A DNA stretch of 64,000 nucleotides from Hydrogenophaga sp. Root209. Its GTDB lineage: Bacteria > Pseudomonadota > Gammaproteobacteria > Burkholderiales > Burkholderiaceae_C. Location of the stretch: contig NZ_LMIE01000029.1 of the NCBI RefSeq assembly GCF_001428625.1, positions 38,125 to 102,124 of the forward strand, given 5' to 3'. Below, in pieces: positions 1 to 10,219 of the stretch. The notes below the pieces were generated by a model that had not been told where the DNA came from, did no database searches, and worked only from the letters and a program-made list of their open reading frames with translations. Both the position numbers and the translations under genes were made by a program. Within the stretch, counting starts at the first letter, position 1. Each line of letters begins with the position of its first letter.

Positions 1-876
1 GGTTCGGTCCGCACGGCACCGCAGGTGAAGGAGCTTGGAAGGGCGGACCCGGGAAGCTTCTTCGAAAACCTCGTCTTCGGGCCGGATGGCGCGCTCTACA
101 TCACCGACTACACGCGCCGCCAAGTGCTTCGCTACACCGACAAGCAGGGTCTTCGCGTTCACGCGACGCTGGAGGTTCATCCACTGGGTATTGCGTTCGA
201 CGTAGACGGCACCATGCTCCTGTCCTGCCAGGAGAAGAACCTTTTCGGCGGCGGCGGGACGATGCGCAACGCCAATCTGCTCTACAAAGCGCGGCCCGGT
301 GAATCGCTGCGTCGGTGGAAATCCATTGAGGCGGCAGGATTCCTCAACGGCATCGTCTGTATGGATTCCAGACGAATGTTGATTGCCGACTCACGAGGTG
401 GTGTGATCTGGATGGTTCACATGGACTCCGACGAAGTGCATCGTTTCGTAACACATCCATTGCTCGACGCGGCTGACCAAGCCTCTCTCACGCCCGCTGC
501 CAACGGACTGAAGCTGCACAAAGGCTACCTGTATGTTTCCAACACGGCGCGTGGCATCTTCTTGAGGCTGAGAGTGAACGGCCGTCAACTCGGAGAAATC
601 GAAGTCTTCGCGGAGAACGTTCGAGCGGACGACTTTGCTTTCTCCCCCGACGGAAGACTGTTCTTCACGACGCATCGCGACAAGATCTTCTTCCTCGAAG
701 GGGACAATCCGAAGGAGTACGCGGGCGCCGAAGCTGGAATTTCTGGAAACACAGCTCTCGTGTGGGGACCCGACGGCAGAGGACCCTACGTCATCACGGA
801 CGGTGGCTACGTGGCGCAACAGTGGTACGGCGGCCCCGCAGCAGGGCCTGCTCGGCTCCTGCAATTCTCCGCTTGA
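1..876 (+). CDS. SMP-30/gluconolactonase-like beta-propeller protein (5' end outside window)
   Basis: The reading frame is open from the first base of the window, and the first possible start (GTG at 25) has no clear ribosome binding site. The gene therefore probably begins upstream. The visible part of about 290 residues shows repeated short blade-like segments such as VFGPDGALYITD, FDVDGTMLLS and FSPDGRLFFT, the pattern of SMP-30/gluconolactonase/strictosidine-synthase-like propellers. Such proteins usually hydrolyse lactones or esters and bind a divalent metal. The substrate cannot be read from the sequence. It is followed on the same strand by a CocE-type esterase and a TctC-like receptor, which suggests one catabolic unit for an ester or lactone. 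A non-enzymatic propeller is possible. Confidence 0.7.
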   Translation, partial: GSVRTAPQVKELGRADPGSFFENLVFGPDGALYITDYTRRQVLRYTDKQGLRVHATLEVHPLGIAFDVDGTMLLSCQEKNLFGGGGTMRNANLLYKARPGESLRRWKSIEAAGFLNGIVCMDSRRMLIADSRGGVIWMVHMDSDEVHRFVTHPLLDAADQASLTPAANGLKLHKGYLYVSNTARGIFLRLRVNGRQLGEIEVFAENVRADDFAFSPDGRLFFTTHRDKIFFLEGDNPKEYAGAEAGISGNTALVWGPDGRGPYVITDGGYVAQQWYGGPAAGPARLLQFSA

Positions 877-1121
877 GTCTTTGATCAACGCGGTTCACGC
901 GCCTTTGCGGACAGATTTCCGTGTGGCGTCCAGCAGGCCTCTCGGTTTGACACCGGGAGCAAGGTTTGCTCGCGGTATAGATATCGCTGATACAGGCAAA
1001 TTGATAGCGATTGTTGGGCCTCGTCGCTGAAGGCACTACGCTTCGTCGCGTCGGATGAGCGTCACGGATCAACTTGTGACGCTTGTCATTCGCGTTCTGC
1101 CGAAGACAGTGAAAGAAAAAA

Positions 1122-2786
1122 ATGACGAGAGACATGAGGCCCCCCCTGCTCCCCTCCCTTATCGAGGAGATCACCGTAAGGGACGGGATAAAAATTGCAG
1201 TGGCGGTGTACCTGCCGGCAGGTAGCAATGCTGAAAACCTACCGACACTTCTGGCCGCATCGCCCTATCGGTTCGACAACAACATTGCACCCGCGATGCC
1301 GCTGTTTCTGTGGCGAGAAACGGGCCCGATTGACTGGTACCTAGAACAGGGCTACGCATTCGCCCACATGGATGTGCGCGGCACAGGTCGATCTGGCGGG
1401 GAATACCGGTACATGGACGCCAAAGAGCAAGGCGACCTGTATGAGGTCATCGAGTGGTTGGCCGCGCGGCCATGGTCCAACGGAAAAGTTGGTGGAATTG
1501 GCCAGTCCTACTACGCCCGCATGCAGTGGTTCATGGCCATTCAGGCGCCACCCCACCTGGCGTGCATTGCACCCTACGACGGCAACGTTGATACCTACCG
1601 CGCATCGGCTTACACGGGAGGCATACCGGGCGACTTCCCCGGGCAGACCTGGTACAACGGAACGGTCCGAACCATCAACCAGCATCCCGCTTCCGGGAGC
1701 CCCCGTTTGCTGGATTGGGATTACGCGCTCGCCGTTCGACAACACCCGACCTACGATGAATTCTGGGTCGAACGCTGTGCTGCAGAAAGTCTCCACAAGA
1801 TCAAGGTCCCAGTGTTTTCCATTGGTGTATGGCGAAAGGTCGACCTGCACCTGAATGGCAACATCGTCGGGTTTGAACGCAGCGGTGGTCCCAAAAAGCT
1901 ATTGGTTTTCTCGTCTGTAAACCTCCAGCAAGCCGTTCAGGACTATTCAAGCGTTGCCTTCCATGCGCAGTACCTTCTCCCTTTCTACGATCGGCATCTG
2001 AAGGGCGTTGAGACCGACTATGACGGTCAACCTGCGGTTCGGTACTTTGCGAGCGGCGCCACCGAACTCAGGACGGCAGATGCATGGCCGCCCAGCGACA
2101 TCGAGATCAAGACGCTGTACCTCCAGCATGGGCCAACCGGTAGCGTGACATCGCTGAATGACGGGTCTCTCAAGGACACTCACCCGAAGGAAAACGGCTC
2201 GCTAACGGAATACCACTATCCGGACGAGGGATGGCGCATGGGCGTGGTTGGAAATGGCCCGGATGGAAAGCCCGACCCGATTCGCCGAGCGCTCTCGTTC
2301 ACTACCGAAGCGTTGTCAGCGGACACCGAGATTTGCGGACCAATCAAGCTGGTGCTCTACGCAAAGTCCAGCGCTACAGACACCGACTTCATCGTGAAGC
2401 TTTCCGAGCAGTTTCAGTCCGATGCTGCCCAACATTCGGCTGGCGTGAATCCGCGATACCAGATTGTCTCAAAGGGTTGGCTGCGGGCTTCTCACCGGGC
2501 TCTGGACATCGCTCGCACCACCGATCTGGCACCTGTGTACTTGCACACCCATCCTGAGTTGATCACGCCAGGGCAGGTCTATCGCTTCGAGATTGCCGTG
2601 ATGCCCAGCGCCCATCGATTCAAAAAGGGGAGCCGCATTCGTCTGGAGCTCTCCAATGGTGACTCGAGCGTGACCGAGTACGTGTTCACGCACGAGTACG
2701 CACCATGGAAGGTTGGCCAAGACGTGATCCTGCATGACAGAGATCACCCGTCCCACCTTCTGATACCCGTCCGAAACACCCACTGA
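1122..2786 (+). CDS. CocE/NonD family (peptidase S15-type) serine hydrolase
   Basis: The 554-residue protein matches the CocE/NonD architecture. It has an N-terminal alpha/beta-hydrolase core with an oxyanion-region strand containing MDVRGTGRSGGEY near residues 83-95. A nucleophile elbow GGIGQSY places the catalytic serine at about residue 129. A C-terminal beta-rich domain (from about 375) carries the family's jelly-roll signatures such as SRIRLELSNGD. Family members hydrolyse esters (cocaine esterase), acylated amino acids or X-Pro dipeptides. No signal peptide is visible, so it probably acts in the cytoplasm. It is 14 bases upstream of a Bug-type receptor gene, implying co-transcription with substrate capture. 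The start is uncertain: ATG at 1134 is an alternative. The substrate is unknown. Confidence 0.85.
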   Translation: MTRDMRPPLLPSLIEEITVRDGIKIAVAVYLPAGSNAENLPTLLAASPYRFDNNIAPAMPLFLWRETGPIDWYLEQGYAFAHMDVRGTGRSGGEYRYMDAKEQGDLYEVIEWLAARPWSNGKVGGIGQSYYARMQWFMAIQAPPHLACIAPYDGNVDTYRASAYTGGIPGDFPGQTWYNGTVRTINQHPASGSPRLLDWDYALAVRQHPTYDEFWVERCAAESLHKIKVPVFSIGVWRKVDLHLNGNIVGFERSGGPKKLLVFSSVNLQQAVQDYSSVAFHAQYLLPFYDRHLKGVETDYDGQPAVRYFASGATELRTADAWPPSDIEIKTLYLQHGPTGSVTSLNDGSLKDTHPKENGSLTEYHYPDEGWRMGVVGNGPDGKPDPIRRALSFTTEALSADTEICGPIKLVLYAKSSATDTDFIVKLSEQFQSDAAQHSAGVNPRYQIVSKGWLRASHRALDIARTTDLAPVYLHTHPELITPGQVYRFEIAVMPSAHRFKKGSRIRLELSNGDSSVTEYVFTHEYAPWKVGQDVILHDRDHPSHLLIPVRNTH

Positions 2787-2800
2787 AAAATGGAGACAAC

Positions 2801-3796
2801 ATGAAGTTCAAAAAATTGCTCGCCTGGACGTTCGCTGCACTGGCAGCGCAACCGTCGTTCGCACAATCCAACGCTACCGCGCCGGTGGACGCTTGGCCCA
2901 CGCGTCCGGTGAAGATCGTGATCGGCCTTCCACCAGGAAGTGGCAGCGACCTGTTGGCACGAGCCTTGGCACAAGAGCTCACGGAAGCCTGGAAGCAACC
3001 TGTAATCGTCGAGAATAAACCCGGTGGCAGCGGAATCATTGCGGCGTCGAGCGTTGCCAAGTCAACGCCGGATGGTACGACGCTGTTCCTGGCCATAGAC
3101 GCGAACATCACCACCAACCCGCATGTGTTCAAGTCGCTGCCGTACGATCCGATCAAGGATTTCGCGCCTGTCACCATGTTGATGACGTTCAGCACGCTGC
3201 TGGTGGCCCACCCATCGGTTTCGGTGAGCACCATCAACGAGCTGATTGCCAAAGCCAAGACCTCACCAGGATCCTTCACCTACGGATCTCTGGGAGAGGG
3301 AAGCAACATGCATCTCTTGAACGCGACATTCGAACACGCTGCTGGCATCAAGATGATGCAGGTGCCCTACCGGGGAATTCCACAGATGACGACGGCCCTG
3401 ATGACCGGCGAGGTCCAGTTCGGATGGCTCGGCGCTTTTACGGCCAAGCCTCTCGTCGATGAAGGCCGCTTGAAAGCGTTGGGCGTCAGCGGTGGAAAGC
3501 GCTCGAACCTGCTGCCACAAGTACCGACCTTTGTGGAGGCCAAGTTGCCTGACGTGGATGTCACAGTCTGGTACGGATTGCTGGCACCGGCTGCAACGCC
3601 TGCACCGATTGTCAATCGCATCCATGAAGCCGTCGCCCGCGTCATTGCACAGCCGACCTTCCGAGAAAAGCATTTGACGCCCAAAGGCTATGAGCCCAGC
3701 GGCATGGGAACGACGGCGTTTGCCGACCACATTCGCAAGGAGCTCGTCTCGCGCGAGAAGATGATCAAGCAGGCAGGCGTGAAACCGCAGGACTAG
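2801..3796 (+). CDS. Bug/TctC family tripartite tricarboxylate transporter substrate-binding protein
   Basis: This is a 331-residue periplasmic solute receptor. A signal peptide ends near FAQSNA (residue 21-22). The mature protein starts with the family hallmark WPTRPVKIVIGLPPGSGSDL, and further signatures include VENKPGGSGIIAA and the SLGEGSNMHLLNA stretch. Bug proteins bind carboxylates or other small organics in the periplasm and hand them to TctAB-type membrane subunits. No tctA or tctB gene is nearby, so this is an orphan receptor, as is common in Burkholderiales. It directly follows the CocE-type hydrolase and is closed by a strong terminator at 3837-3864. The ligand is unknown. Confidence 0.93.
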   Translation: MKFKKLLAWTFAALAAQPSFAQSNATAPVDAWPTRPVKIVIGLPPGSGSDLLARALAQELTEAWKQPVIVENKPGGSGIIAASSVAKSTPDGTTLFLAIDANITTNPHVFKSLPYDPIKDFAPVTMLMTFSTLLVAHPSVSVSTINELIAKAKTSPGSFTYGSLGEGSNMHLLNATFEHAAGIKMMQVPYRGIPQMTTALMTGEVQFGWLGAFTAKPLVDEGRLKALGVSGGKRSNLLPQVPTFVEAKLPDVDVTVWYGLLAPAATPAPIVNRIHEAVARVIAQPTFREKHLTPKGYEPSGMGTTAFADHIRKELVSREKMIKQAGVKPQD

Positions 3797-3836
3797 AAAT
3801 CGGCATTGCTGGACCGGTCCTGGATTTCACTTTGGG

Positions 3837-3864
3837 AAAGGCATCCGAACAAGGGTGCCTTTTT
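3837..3864 (+). terminator. Rho-independent terminator after the TctC-like gene
   Basis: The stem AAAGGCATCC pairs with GGGTGCCTTT (one G-T pair) around the loop GAACAA, followed by five T. It lies 40 bases after the stop codon of the receptor gene and ends the first transcription unit. Confidence 0.85.
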
Positions 3865-4231
3865 CATTTCGGTAGACCGCTCATTCGACATCCGGCTGCG
3901 CGGCAGGTACGGCACGGCGAAATTCATCGATCGTGGCAAGGTGGGCATCGATACGCAGGATCGTCGGGTAGCCCTTCGCTGTAGCCGAGACTCAACGGCA
4001 AGCCACAACGTCTACAGCAACCTGGAGATCTGACTTTCAACTTACCCTGCTTGTCGCGACTTGAATGACTGCAGTGTTGTGAGGACCGCGGGATCAACAT
4101 TCCAATCCCACGGTCGGTAATCGCTGCACTGCTGGCTCTCACCTTCCTAGGTGGGCCACAGCCATCAGTCTTCACTTGACCTTGGCCAAGATGCGTCGAG
4201 CACTCAATAGGCGTCCGCCGCAAACCGCTAG
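3865..4231. other. Gene-poor stretch with a cysteine-rich coding fragment on the minus strand
   Basis: No complete gene is convincing here. On the minus strand a short frame ending at 3924 encodes a tail with two CxxC pairs (CRRC and CPPC, 20 residues apart) that looks like a zinc-ribbon C-terminus, at about 3924-4046. It has no start with a ribosome site in the same frame. It may be the decayed end of a gene belonging to the same element as the helix-turn-helix gene next to it, or chance. Confidence 0.35.
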
Positions 4232-4522
4232 TCAACAAGAGCGAGAGACCCCTGTCGAAGTTGCAGACTTCCGAGGTCTGCCCCTGCTTCTTTTGAGTTC
4301 GACAACAGGTGGTGCCAGCTCGGAGCCAATGGTTTCGCGAGGTGGTTCGCCAAGCCCTGCGACAAATGCTTCGAGATCTGAAACTCGAATCATCCTTCGG
4401 CGTCCGATCAGAAAGGTTGCAACTGGAAACCTTCCGGCAGAAAGCCAGTTTTTTGCTGTCTGGTTGGCAATACCAATTGTTCGGGCTCCCTCGAGGTAGG
4501 GAATCAGTAACGCTGTGCTCAT
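4232..4522 (-). CDS. Small helix-turn-helix DNA-binding protein with AT-hook-like tail
   Basis: The frame is open further upstream, but the ATG at 4522 is preceded by AGGAAG at suitable spacing and gives a compact 96-residue protein. Residues about 14-55 (IGIANQTAKNWLSAGRFPV, then IGRRRMIRVSDLEAFVAGL) resemble the excisionase/AlpA/MerR-like winged helix-turn-helix in which a 'wing' precedes a helix beginning SDLEAF. The C-terminus has RSRGRPRK, an AT-hook-like GRP core. Such small proteins are frequent on mobile elements and prophages as regulators or excision factors. A 16-bp perfect palindrome at 4624-4639 lies about 100 bases upstream and may be its operator. No integrase or phage gene is present, so the element, if any, is a remnant. 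The function is inferred from the fold pattern only. Confidence 0.6.
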   Translation of the reverse strand: MSTALLIPYLEGARTIGIANQTAKNWLSAGRFPVATFLIGRRRMIRVSDLEAFVAGLGEPPRETIGSELAPPVVELKRSRGRPRKSATSTGVSRSC

Positions 4523-5015
4523 GGCTCTTCCTGGCGGCGCAGACGCGCCCAGTTTCAACGAGCTGACGGGTTGAGACTGACAGATGATCGACCAAGACAC
4601 GTGAAGTGTTCGACTCATCGACATCCCATGATCATGGGAAATGTTGATGCCGCACATGGGTGCGCGATTGAGCATGAGGTGGGAGGGCTTGTGTCGGACG
4701 GTCAGCTTGGGACATCACGACGATCAAAACCTCAAGTCCGTTGAAAACAGACATTTAACTCTCCACGCTAAGGTGGATGACTGCATGCAGAATACCACAC
4801 GCGCCAATGGCATCGGCTCAGGTGGTGACAGCTACCGCAAGTACACGCCCCACGTAGTTTTGCAGAACCTGAAATCAAGCGCTCTCGTAGCGATGCTTCC
4901 ACTTTGCTTGCGGGTTGCAAATGGGGACGAAACCGGGACAAGCCTCCAGGTACGTCAAGGTCCTTCAAAGTATTTCCCGGGACAAAATGGGGACAGTGAT
5001 TTCCGTTCAGGCAAG
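4523..5015. other. Intergenic stretch upstream of the helix-turn-helix gene
   Basis: No credible gene is seen on either strand. It holds the palindrome at 4624-4639 and two copies of an AAATGGGGAC string (near 4918 and 4985) flanked by CCGGGACA, a short motif often seen near mobile elements in proteobacteria. Nothing else stands out before the tRNA-Asp terminator. Confidence 0.5.
4624..4639. promoter_or_regulatory. Perfect 16-bp palindrome, candidate operator
   Basis: TCCCATGATCATGGGA is a perfect dyad located about 100 bases upstream of the start of the small helix-turn-helix gene (minus strand). Its position fits an autoregulatory operator, but binding by that protein is inference. Confidence 0.4.
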
Positions 5016-5046
5016 AAAAAAGCCCGCTGCTTTCGCATCGGGCTTT
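5016..5046 (-). terminator. Rho-independent terminator of the tRNA-Ala/Glu/Asp unit
   Basis: Read on the minus strand, AAAGCCCG pairs with CGGGCTTT. An inner TGC/GCA extension is closed by a GAAA tetraloop, and a run of T follows. It lies 30 bases beyond the 3' end of tRNA-Asp and should end the tRNA transcript. Confidence 0.85.
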
Positions 5047-5075
5047 ATCTAAGCTGTTGATTTACAACGACATTT

Positions 5076-5152
5076 TGGCGGAGTGGACGGGGCTCGAACC
5101 CGCGACCCCCGGCGTGACAGGCCGGTATTCTAACCAACTGAACTACCACTCC
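5076..5152 (-). tRNA. tRNA-Asp (anticodon GTC)
   Basis: A 77-nt cloverleaf on the minus strand starts GGAGTGG and ends CCACTCC-G-CCA, with CCA encoded. The anticodon loop reads CTGTCAC, giving GTC. The T-arm is GGGTTCGAGCCC. It is the last gene of a three-tRNA group downstream of gltX. Confidence 0.98.
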
Positions 5153-5222
5153 TGGTAGATGGCGTTCGTTCTTGCGAACCAAGTGCCAACCACTTGTGCC
5201 TGAGTTGCCTTGCAGCAAATTC

Positions 5223-5298
5223 TGGCGACCCTACGGGGATTCGAACCCCGGTACTCACCGTGAAAGGGTGATGTCCTAGGCCTCTAGACGATAGGGTC
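5223..5298 (-). tRNA. tRNA-Glu (anticodon TTC)
   Basis: A 76-nt minus-strand cloverleaf runs from GACCCTA to GGGTC-G-CCA with encoded CCA. The anticodon loop CTTTCAC gives TTC. The T-arm is GGGGTTCGAATCCCC. It sits between tRNA-Ala and tRNA-Asp. Its cognate synthetase gene gltX lies immediately upstream on the same strand. Confidence 0.98.
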
Positions 5299-5413
5299 AA
5301 AACCTTGGGACCAACCGAAACGCGACTCTCTGCACCGCGTTTTTTGGAACTTCGAATTGTAGCATTGGAAGGTGGTGTTCCTTCTTCAGCTGCGCCTCGC
5401 AGTCCCTGATTTT

Positions 5414-5489
<76 letters not shown>

Positions 5490-5565
5490 ACAGGGTTTGT
5501 TGAACTGCTTCGCTGATTTGAATCAACGCTGCATTTCAGCAAGCCTCAAATTATAGGCGATTTTT

Positions 5566-6954
5566 TCATGCGTTCTGCAAACGGTCCAACACCGTTTGAC
5601 GGTTCTGCAGTTCCAGCACGGCATCGAGCGATGGCGTCTGGGCCGTGCCCATCACCAGAACACGCACCGGCATGGCGATCTGCGGCATTTTCAGGCCATG
5701 CGCCGTGAGCACTTCCTTGATGGCAGCCGAGATGCTGGCTTTATCCCAAACCGCGTCGCCGAGCTTGTCCGCCAGCGCAGCCAGCGCCGGACGCACCGCG
5801 TCGGTCACGTGTTGCGCACGCTCGTCCGCGTTGGGCGTGATGTCGTTGTAGAACGCCTTGGCCCAATGGGCCAGCGCCACGGTGGTGTCGCATCGGTCCT
5901 TGAACAGGCCGCAGATGCGCGGCAGGCGGTCATCCACCGCAATGCCTTGCCATTTAAGCTGCTCGGCCACCAGCGGCGCCAGCGCATCGTCGGCCATGGC
6001 TTTGAGGTGTTGGGCATTGACCCAGCGCAGTTTGGCATCGTCGAACTGCGCGGCGCTGCGGCCCAGGTGGTCCAGGTTGAACCACTCAAGAAACTGCGCA
6101 CGACTGAAGATCTCATCGTCGCCATGGCTCCAGCCCAGTCGCGCGAGGTAGTTCACCATGGCGTCAGGCAGGTAGCCCTCGTCGCGGTACTGCGTGACCG
6201 GCTTGGCGCCGTTGCGCTTGCTCATCTTCTCGCCCTGCTCGTTGAGCACGGTGGGCAGGTGGGCGTAGATCGGCGGCTCTTTGCCGAGCGCGCGAAAGAT
6301 GTTGATCTGGCGCGGCGTGTTGTTCACGTGGTCGTCGCCGCGGATCACGTGGGTGATGGTCATGTCGATGTCATCGACCACCACGCAGAAGTTGTAGGTG
6401 GGCGTGCCGTCGGGCCGCGCGATCACCAGGTCGTCGAGCTCGTCGTTGGCGATCTCGATCCGGCCCTTGACCTTGTCGTCCCAGGCCACCACACCGCCCT
6501 GCGGGTTCTTGAAGCGCAGTACGGGCTTGACGCCTTCGGGCACGGGCGGCAACAACTTGCCGGGCTCGGGCCGCCATGTACCGTCGTAGCGCGGCTTCTC
6601 CTTGGCAGCCATCTGCGTTTCGCGCAGCGCGTCGAGTTCGGCCACGCTCATGTAGCAGGGGTACACCAGCCCGGCGGCCACCATGTCGGCGAGCACGGCC
6701 TTGTAGCGGTCCATGCGCTGCATTTGGTAGAACGGGCCTTCGTCATGGTCCAGGCCCAGCCACTTCATGCCTTCGATGATCACGTCCACCGCGGCCTGCG
6801 ACGAGCGCTCGAGATCGGTGTCTTCGATGCGAAGGATGAAGGTGCCGCCGGTGGAACGCGCGAACGCCCACGGGTAGAGCGCCGAACGGATGTTGCCCAG
6901 GTGGATGAAGCCGGTGGGCGAAGGTGCGAAGCGGGTGCGGACGTTGGAGGTCAT
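5566..6954 (-). CDS. gltX: Glutamyl-tRNA synthetase
   Basis: Charges tRNA-Glu with glutamate in the cytoplasm (class I synthetase). The 462-residue length is typical. The ATP-binding HIGH-type motif is HLGN at residues 18-21 after FAPSPTGFI, and the second signature KMSKR is at 243-247. The ATG at 6954 was chosen because it begins at the conserved [12 protein letters not shown] segment and follows the metZ stop by one base (TGACATG), suggesting translational coupling. An in-frame upstream start at 7017 would intrude into metZ. The tRNA-Ala, tRNA-Glu and tRNA-Asp genes follow downstream on the same strand. It appears to be a single discriminating GluRS, but whether it also acts on tRNA-Gln cannot be judged. 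Confidence 0.97.
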   Translation of the reverse strand: MTSNVRTRFAPSPTGFIHLGNIRSALYPWAFARSTGGTFILRIEDTDLERSSQAAVDVIIEGMKWLGLDHDEGPFYQMQRMDRYKAVLADMVAAGLVYPCYMSVAELDALRETQMAAKEKPRYDGTWRPEPGKLLPPVPEGVKPVLRFKNPQGGVVAWDDKVKGRIEIANDELDDLVIARPDGTPTYNFCVVVDDIDMTITHVIRGDDHVNNTPRQINIFRALGKEPPIYAHLPTVLNEQGEKMSKRNGAKPVTQYRDEGYLPDAMVNYLARLGWSHGDDEIFSRAQFLEWFNLDHLGRSAAQFDDAKLRWVNAQHLKAMADDALAPLVAEQLKWQGIAVDDRLPRICGLFKDRCDTTVALAHWAKAFYNDITPNADERAQHVTDAVRPALAALADKLGDAVWDKASISAAIKEVLTAHGLKMPQIAMPVRVLVMGTAQTPSLDAVLELQNRQTVLDRLQNA

Positions 6955-6955
6955 G

Positions 6956-8161
6956 TCAGAAAGTGAGAAGTCCGCGGTCAAGATCGGTCTGGATGTCGTC
7001 AATGTGCTCGAGCCCAACCGCCACGCGGACCAGGCCCTGCACCACGCCCGCGGTCTGCCGCTGCGCTTCGGTCAGGCGGCCGTGTGAGGTGCTGGCAGGG
7101 TGCGCCAGCAGGGTCTTGGTGTCGCCCAGGTTGGTGGAGAGCGACATCACCCGCAGTGAGTCAAGCACATGGAAGGCCCGTGCGCGCGCCTGCTCGGCAT
7201 CACTCGCTTTGACCTCGAACGAGAGCACAGCGCCGCCGCACCCCGACTGCTGCGCCATCGCAAGCTCATGCTGCGGATGACTGGAAAGCCCGGGGTAGTG
7301 CACGCGCGCCACGGCGGGATGGTCTTGCAGCCATTGCGCGAGCTGGAGCGCGCGGGCCGACTGCGCCTGCATGCGGATGTCCAGCGTCTCAAGGCCTTTG
7401 AGCACCACCCAGGCGTTGAACGGTGCGAGCGTCATGCCCGCGCTCTTGAGCACTGGCAGAAAAGTCCTGGTCACCAGCTCCTGGCTGGCGCACAGGGCCC
7501 CGGCCATCACGCGACCCTGGCCGTCGAGGTACTTGGTGCCCGAGTGCATGACGATGTCGGCACCCAGCTTCATCGGCAACTGCAGGGCCGGCGTGGCAAA
7601 GCAGTTGTCCACGCACAGCAGCGCGCCGGCGTTGTGCGCCAAGTCGGCCAACGCACGGATGTCGCAGACCTCGGTGAGCGGATTGGTGGGTGTTTCGGCG
7701 AACAGCAGCTTCGTCGTCGGCTTGATCGCAGCCTGCCACGCGGCCACGTCGGTCTGGGAGACGAAGGTGGACTCGACGCCGAATTTCGCGAGATCGGTGC
7801 CGATCAGCTTGATGGTGGAGCCGAACATGGAGTGCGAGCACAACACGTGGTCGCCGGCCTTGAGCAGGCCCATGCACATCATGAGGATGGCCGACATGCC
7901 CGAGGCGGTGGAGATGCAGGCCTCGGCGCCTTCGAGCGCGGCCAGCCGCTGCTCGAAGCTGGCCACCGTGGGGTTGCCGTAGCGTCCGTAGGTGAAGCCT
8001 TCCTCGTCGCCCGCGAAGCGGCGCGCGGCCGCTTCGGCGCTGGGTTGCACGTAACCGCTGGTGAGGTACAGGGCTTCGGAGTTTTCGCCGTACTGGCTTC
8101 GTTCGACAGCTTCGCGCACGGCCAGCGTGTCGCGATGCAGTTCGGTTTTCTTCTGGGTCAT
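6956..8161 (-). CDS. metZ: O-succinylhomoserine sulfhydrylase
   Basis: A PLP-dependent Cys/Met-metabolism enzyme of 401 residues that makes homocysteine directly from O-succinylhomoserine and sulfide. Visible features are the substrate/PLP region YGRYGNPT (58-65), the cofactor-stacking SGMSA segment near 87-91, and the Schiff-base lysine in [11 protein letters not shown] (Lys210). The family resemblance is to MetZ rather than cystathionine gamma-synthase, from the N-terminal [18 protein letters not shown] block. It lies directly upstream of gltX and 12 bases after purF, in a minus-strand run purF-metZ-gltX. O-acetylhomoserine specificity is not excluded. Confidence 0.92.
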   Translation of the reverse strand: MTQKKTELHRDTLAVREAVERSQYGENSEALYLTSGYVQPSAEAAARRFAGDEEGFTYGRYGNPTVASFEQRLAALEGAEACISTASGMSAILMMCMGLLKAGDHVLCSHSMFGSTIKLIGTDLAKFGVESTFVSQTDVAAWQAAIKPTTKLLFAETPTNPLTEVCDIRALADLAHNAGALLCVDNCFATPALQLPMKLGADIVMHSGTKYLDGQGRVMAGALCASQELVTRTFLPVLKSAGMTLAPFNAWVVLKGLETLDIRMQAQSARALQLAQWLQDHPAVARVHYPGLSSHPQHELAMAQQSGCGGAVLSFEVKASDAEQARARAFHVLDSLRVMSLSTNLGDTKTLLAHPASTSHGRLTEAQRQTAGVVQGLVRVAVGLEHIDDIQTDLDRGLLTF

Positions 8162-8173
8162 CGGCAGTGACTT

Positions 8174-9679
<1,506 letters not shown>

Positions 9680-9711
9680 GTTTCGATCCTCAGAAAAAAC
9701 TCAAGCGCTTT

Positions 9712-10197
9712 TCAAGCGATATATCGGGCCACGGGCTCTGGTAACAAGGGCTTGATGGCATGCAGCGTGGCCGCCAGCACATCGGCCCCCGCCGACTCCT
9801 GCCACCACTGCGCATCCCGCATGGGCGACATGCTCACCACCACTGCAAAGGCCAGCAGCATCACCACGCCGCGCGCCAGACCAAAGGCACCGCCCAGAAT
9901 CCGGTCCACCGGTCGCAAGCCCACCGACGCCACCAGCTTCTTGACCATCCACGCGAGCAGGCCACCCGCGAACGCCACTGCGATGAACACCAGCACAAAG
10001 CCCGCGGCCAACTGAAGCGGGGGCGAAAGGCCGTCCAGCGGCAACATCGCGGCCACCTCATCGGCATAGGCCTGCGCCAACACGAAGGCAGCCACCCAGC
10101 CCGCCACCGACAACACCTCGTAGACGAGCCCACGCCACGCACCGAGCAACACCGACAACAACAACACCGCCAGCAGCAGCCAATCCATCAACACCAT
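9712..10197 (-). CDS. cvpA: CvpA family membrane protein
   Basis: A 161-residue inner-membrane protein with about four hydrophobic segments, starting with MDWLLLAVLLLSVLLGAWRG, the typical CvpA opening, where a conserved Asp precedes the first helix. A second signature is the DRILGGAFGLARG region around residues 98-110. CvpA was first linked to colicin V export and is now associated with envelope homeostasis; its molecular role is not settled. It is upstream of purF, the standard cvpA-purF arrangement. The start could be the fourth codon (MDW). Confidence 0.93.
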   Translation of the reverse strand: MVLMDWLLLAVLLLSVLLGAWRGLVYEVLSVAGWVAAFVLAQAYADEVAAMLPLDGLSPPLQLAAGFVLVFIAVAFAGGLLAWMVKKLVASVGLRPVDRILGGAFGLARGVVMLLAFAVVVSMSPMRDAQWWQESAGADVLAATLHAIKPLLPEPVARYIA

Positions 10198-10219
10198 GCA
10201 GCCGTCATCCGTTTGCCCC

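Noticed and set aside
4641-5060. 139-residue plus-strand frame in the gap before the tRNAs
   Set aside because: No ribosome site or family pattern; it runs through the tRNA terminator.
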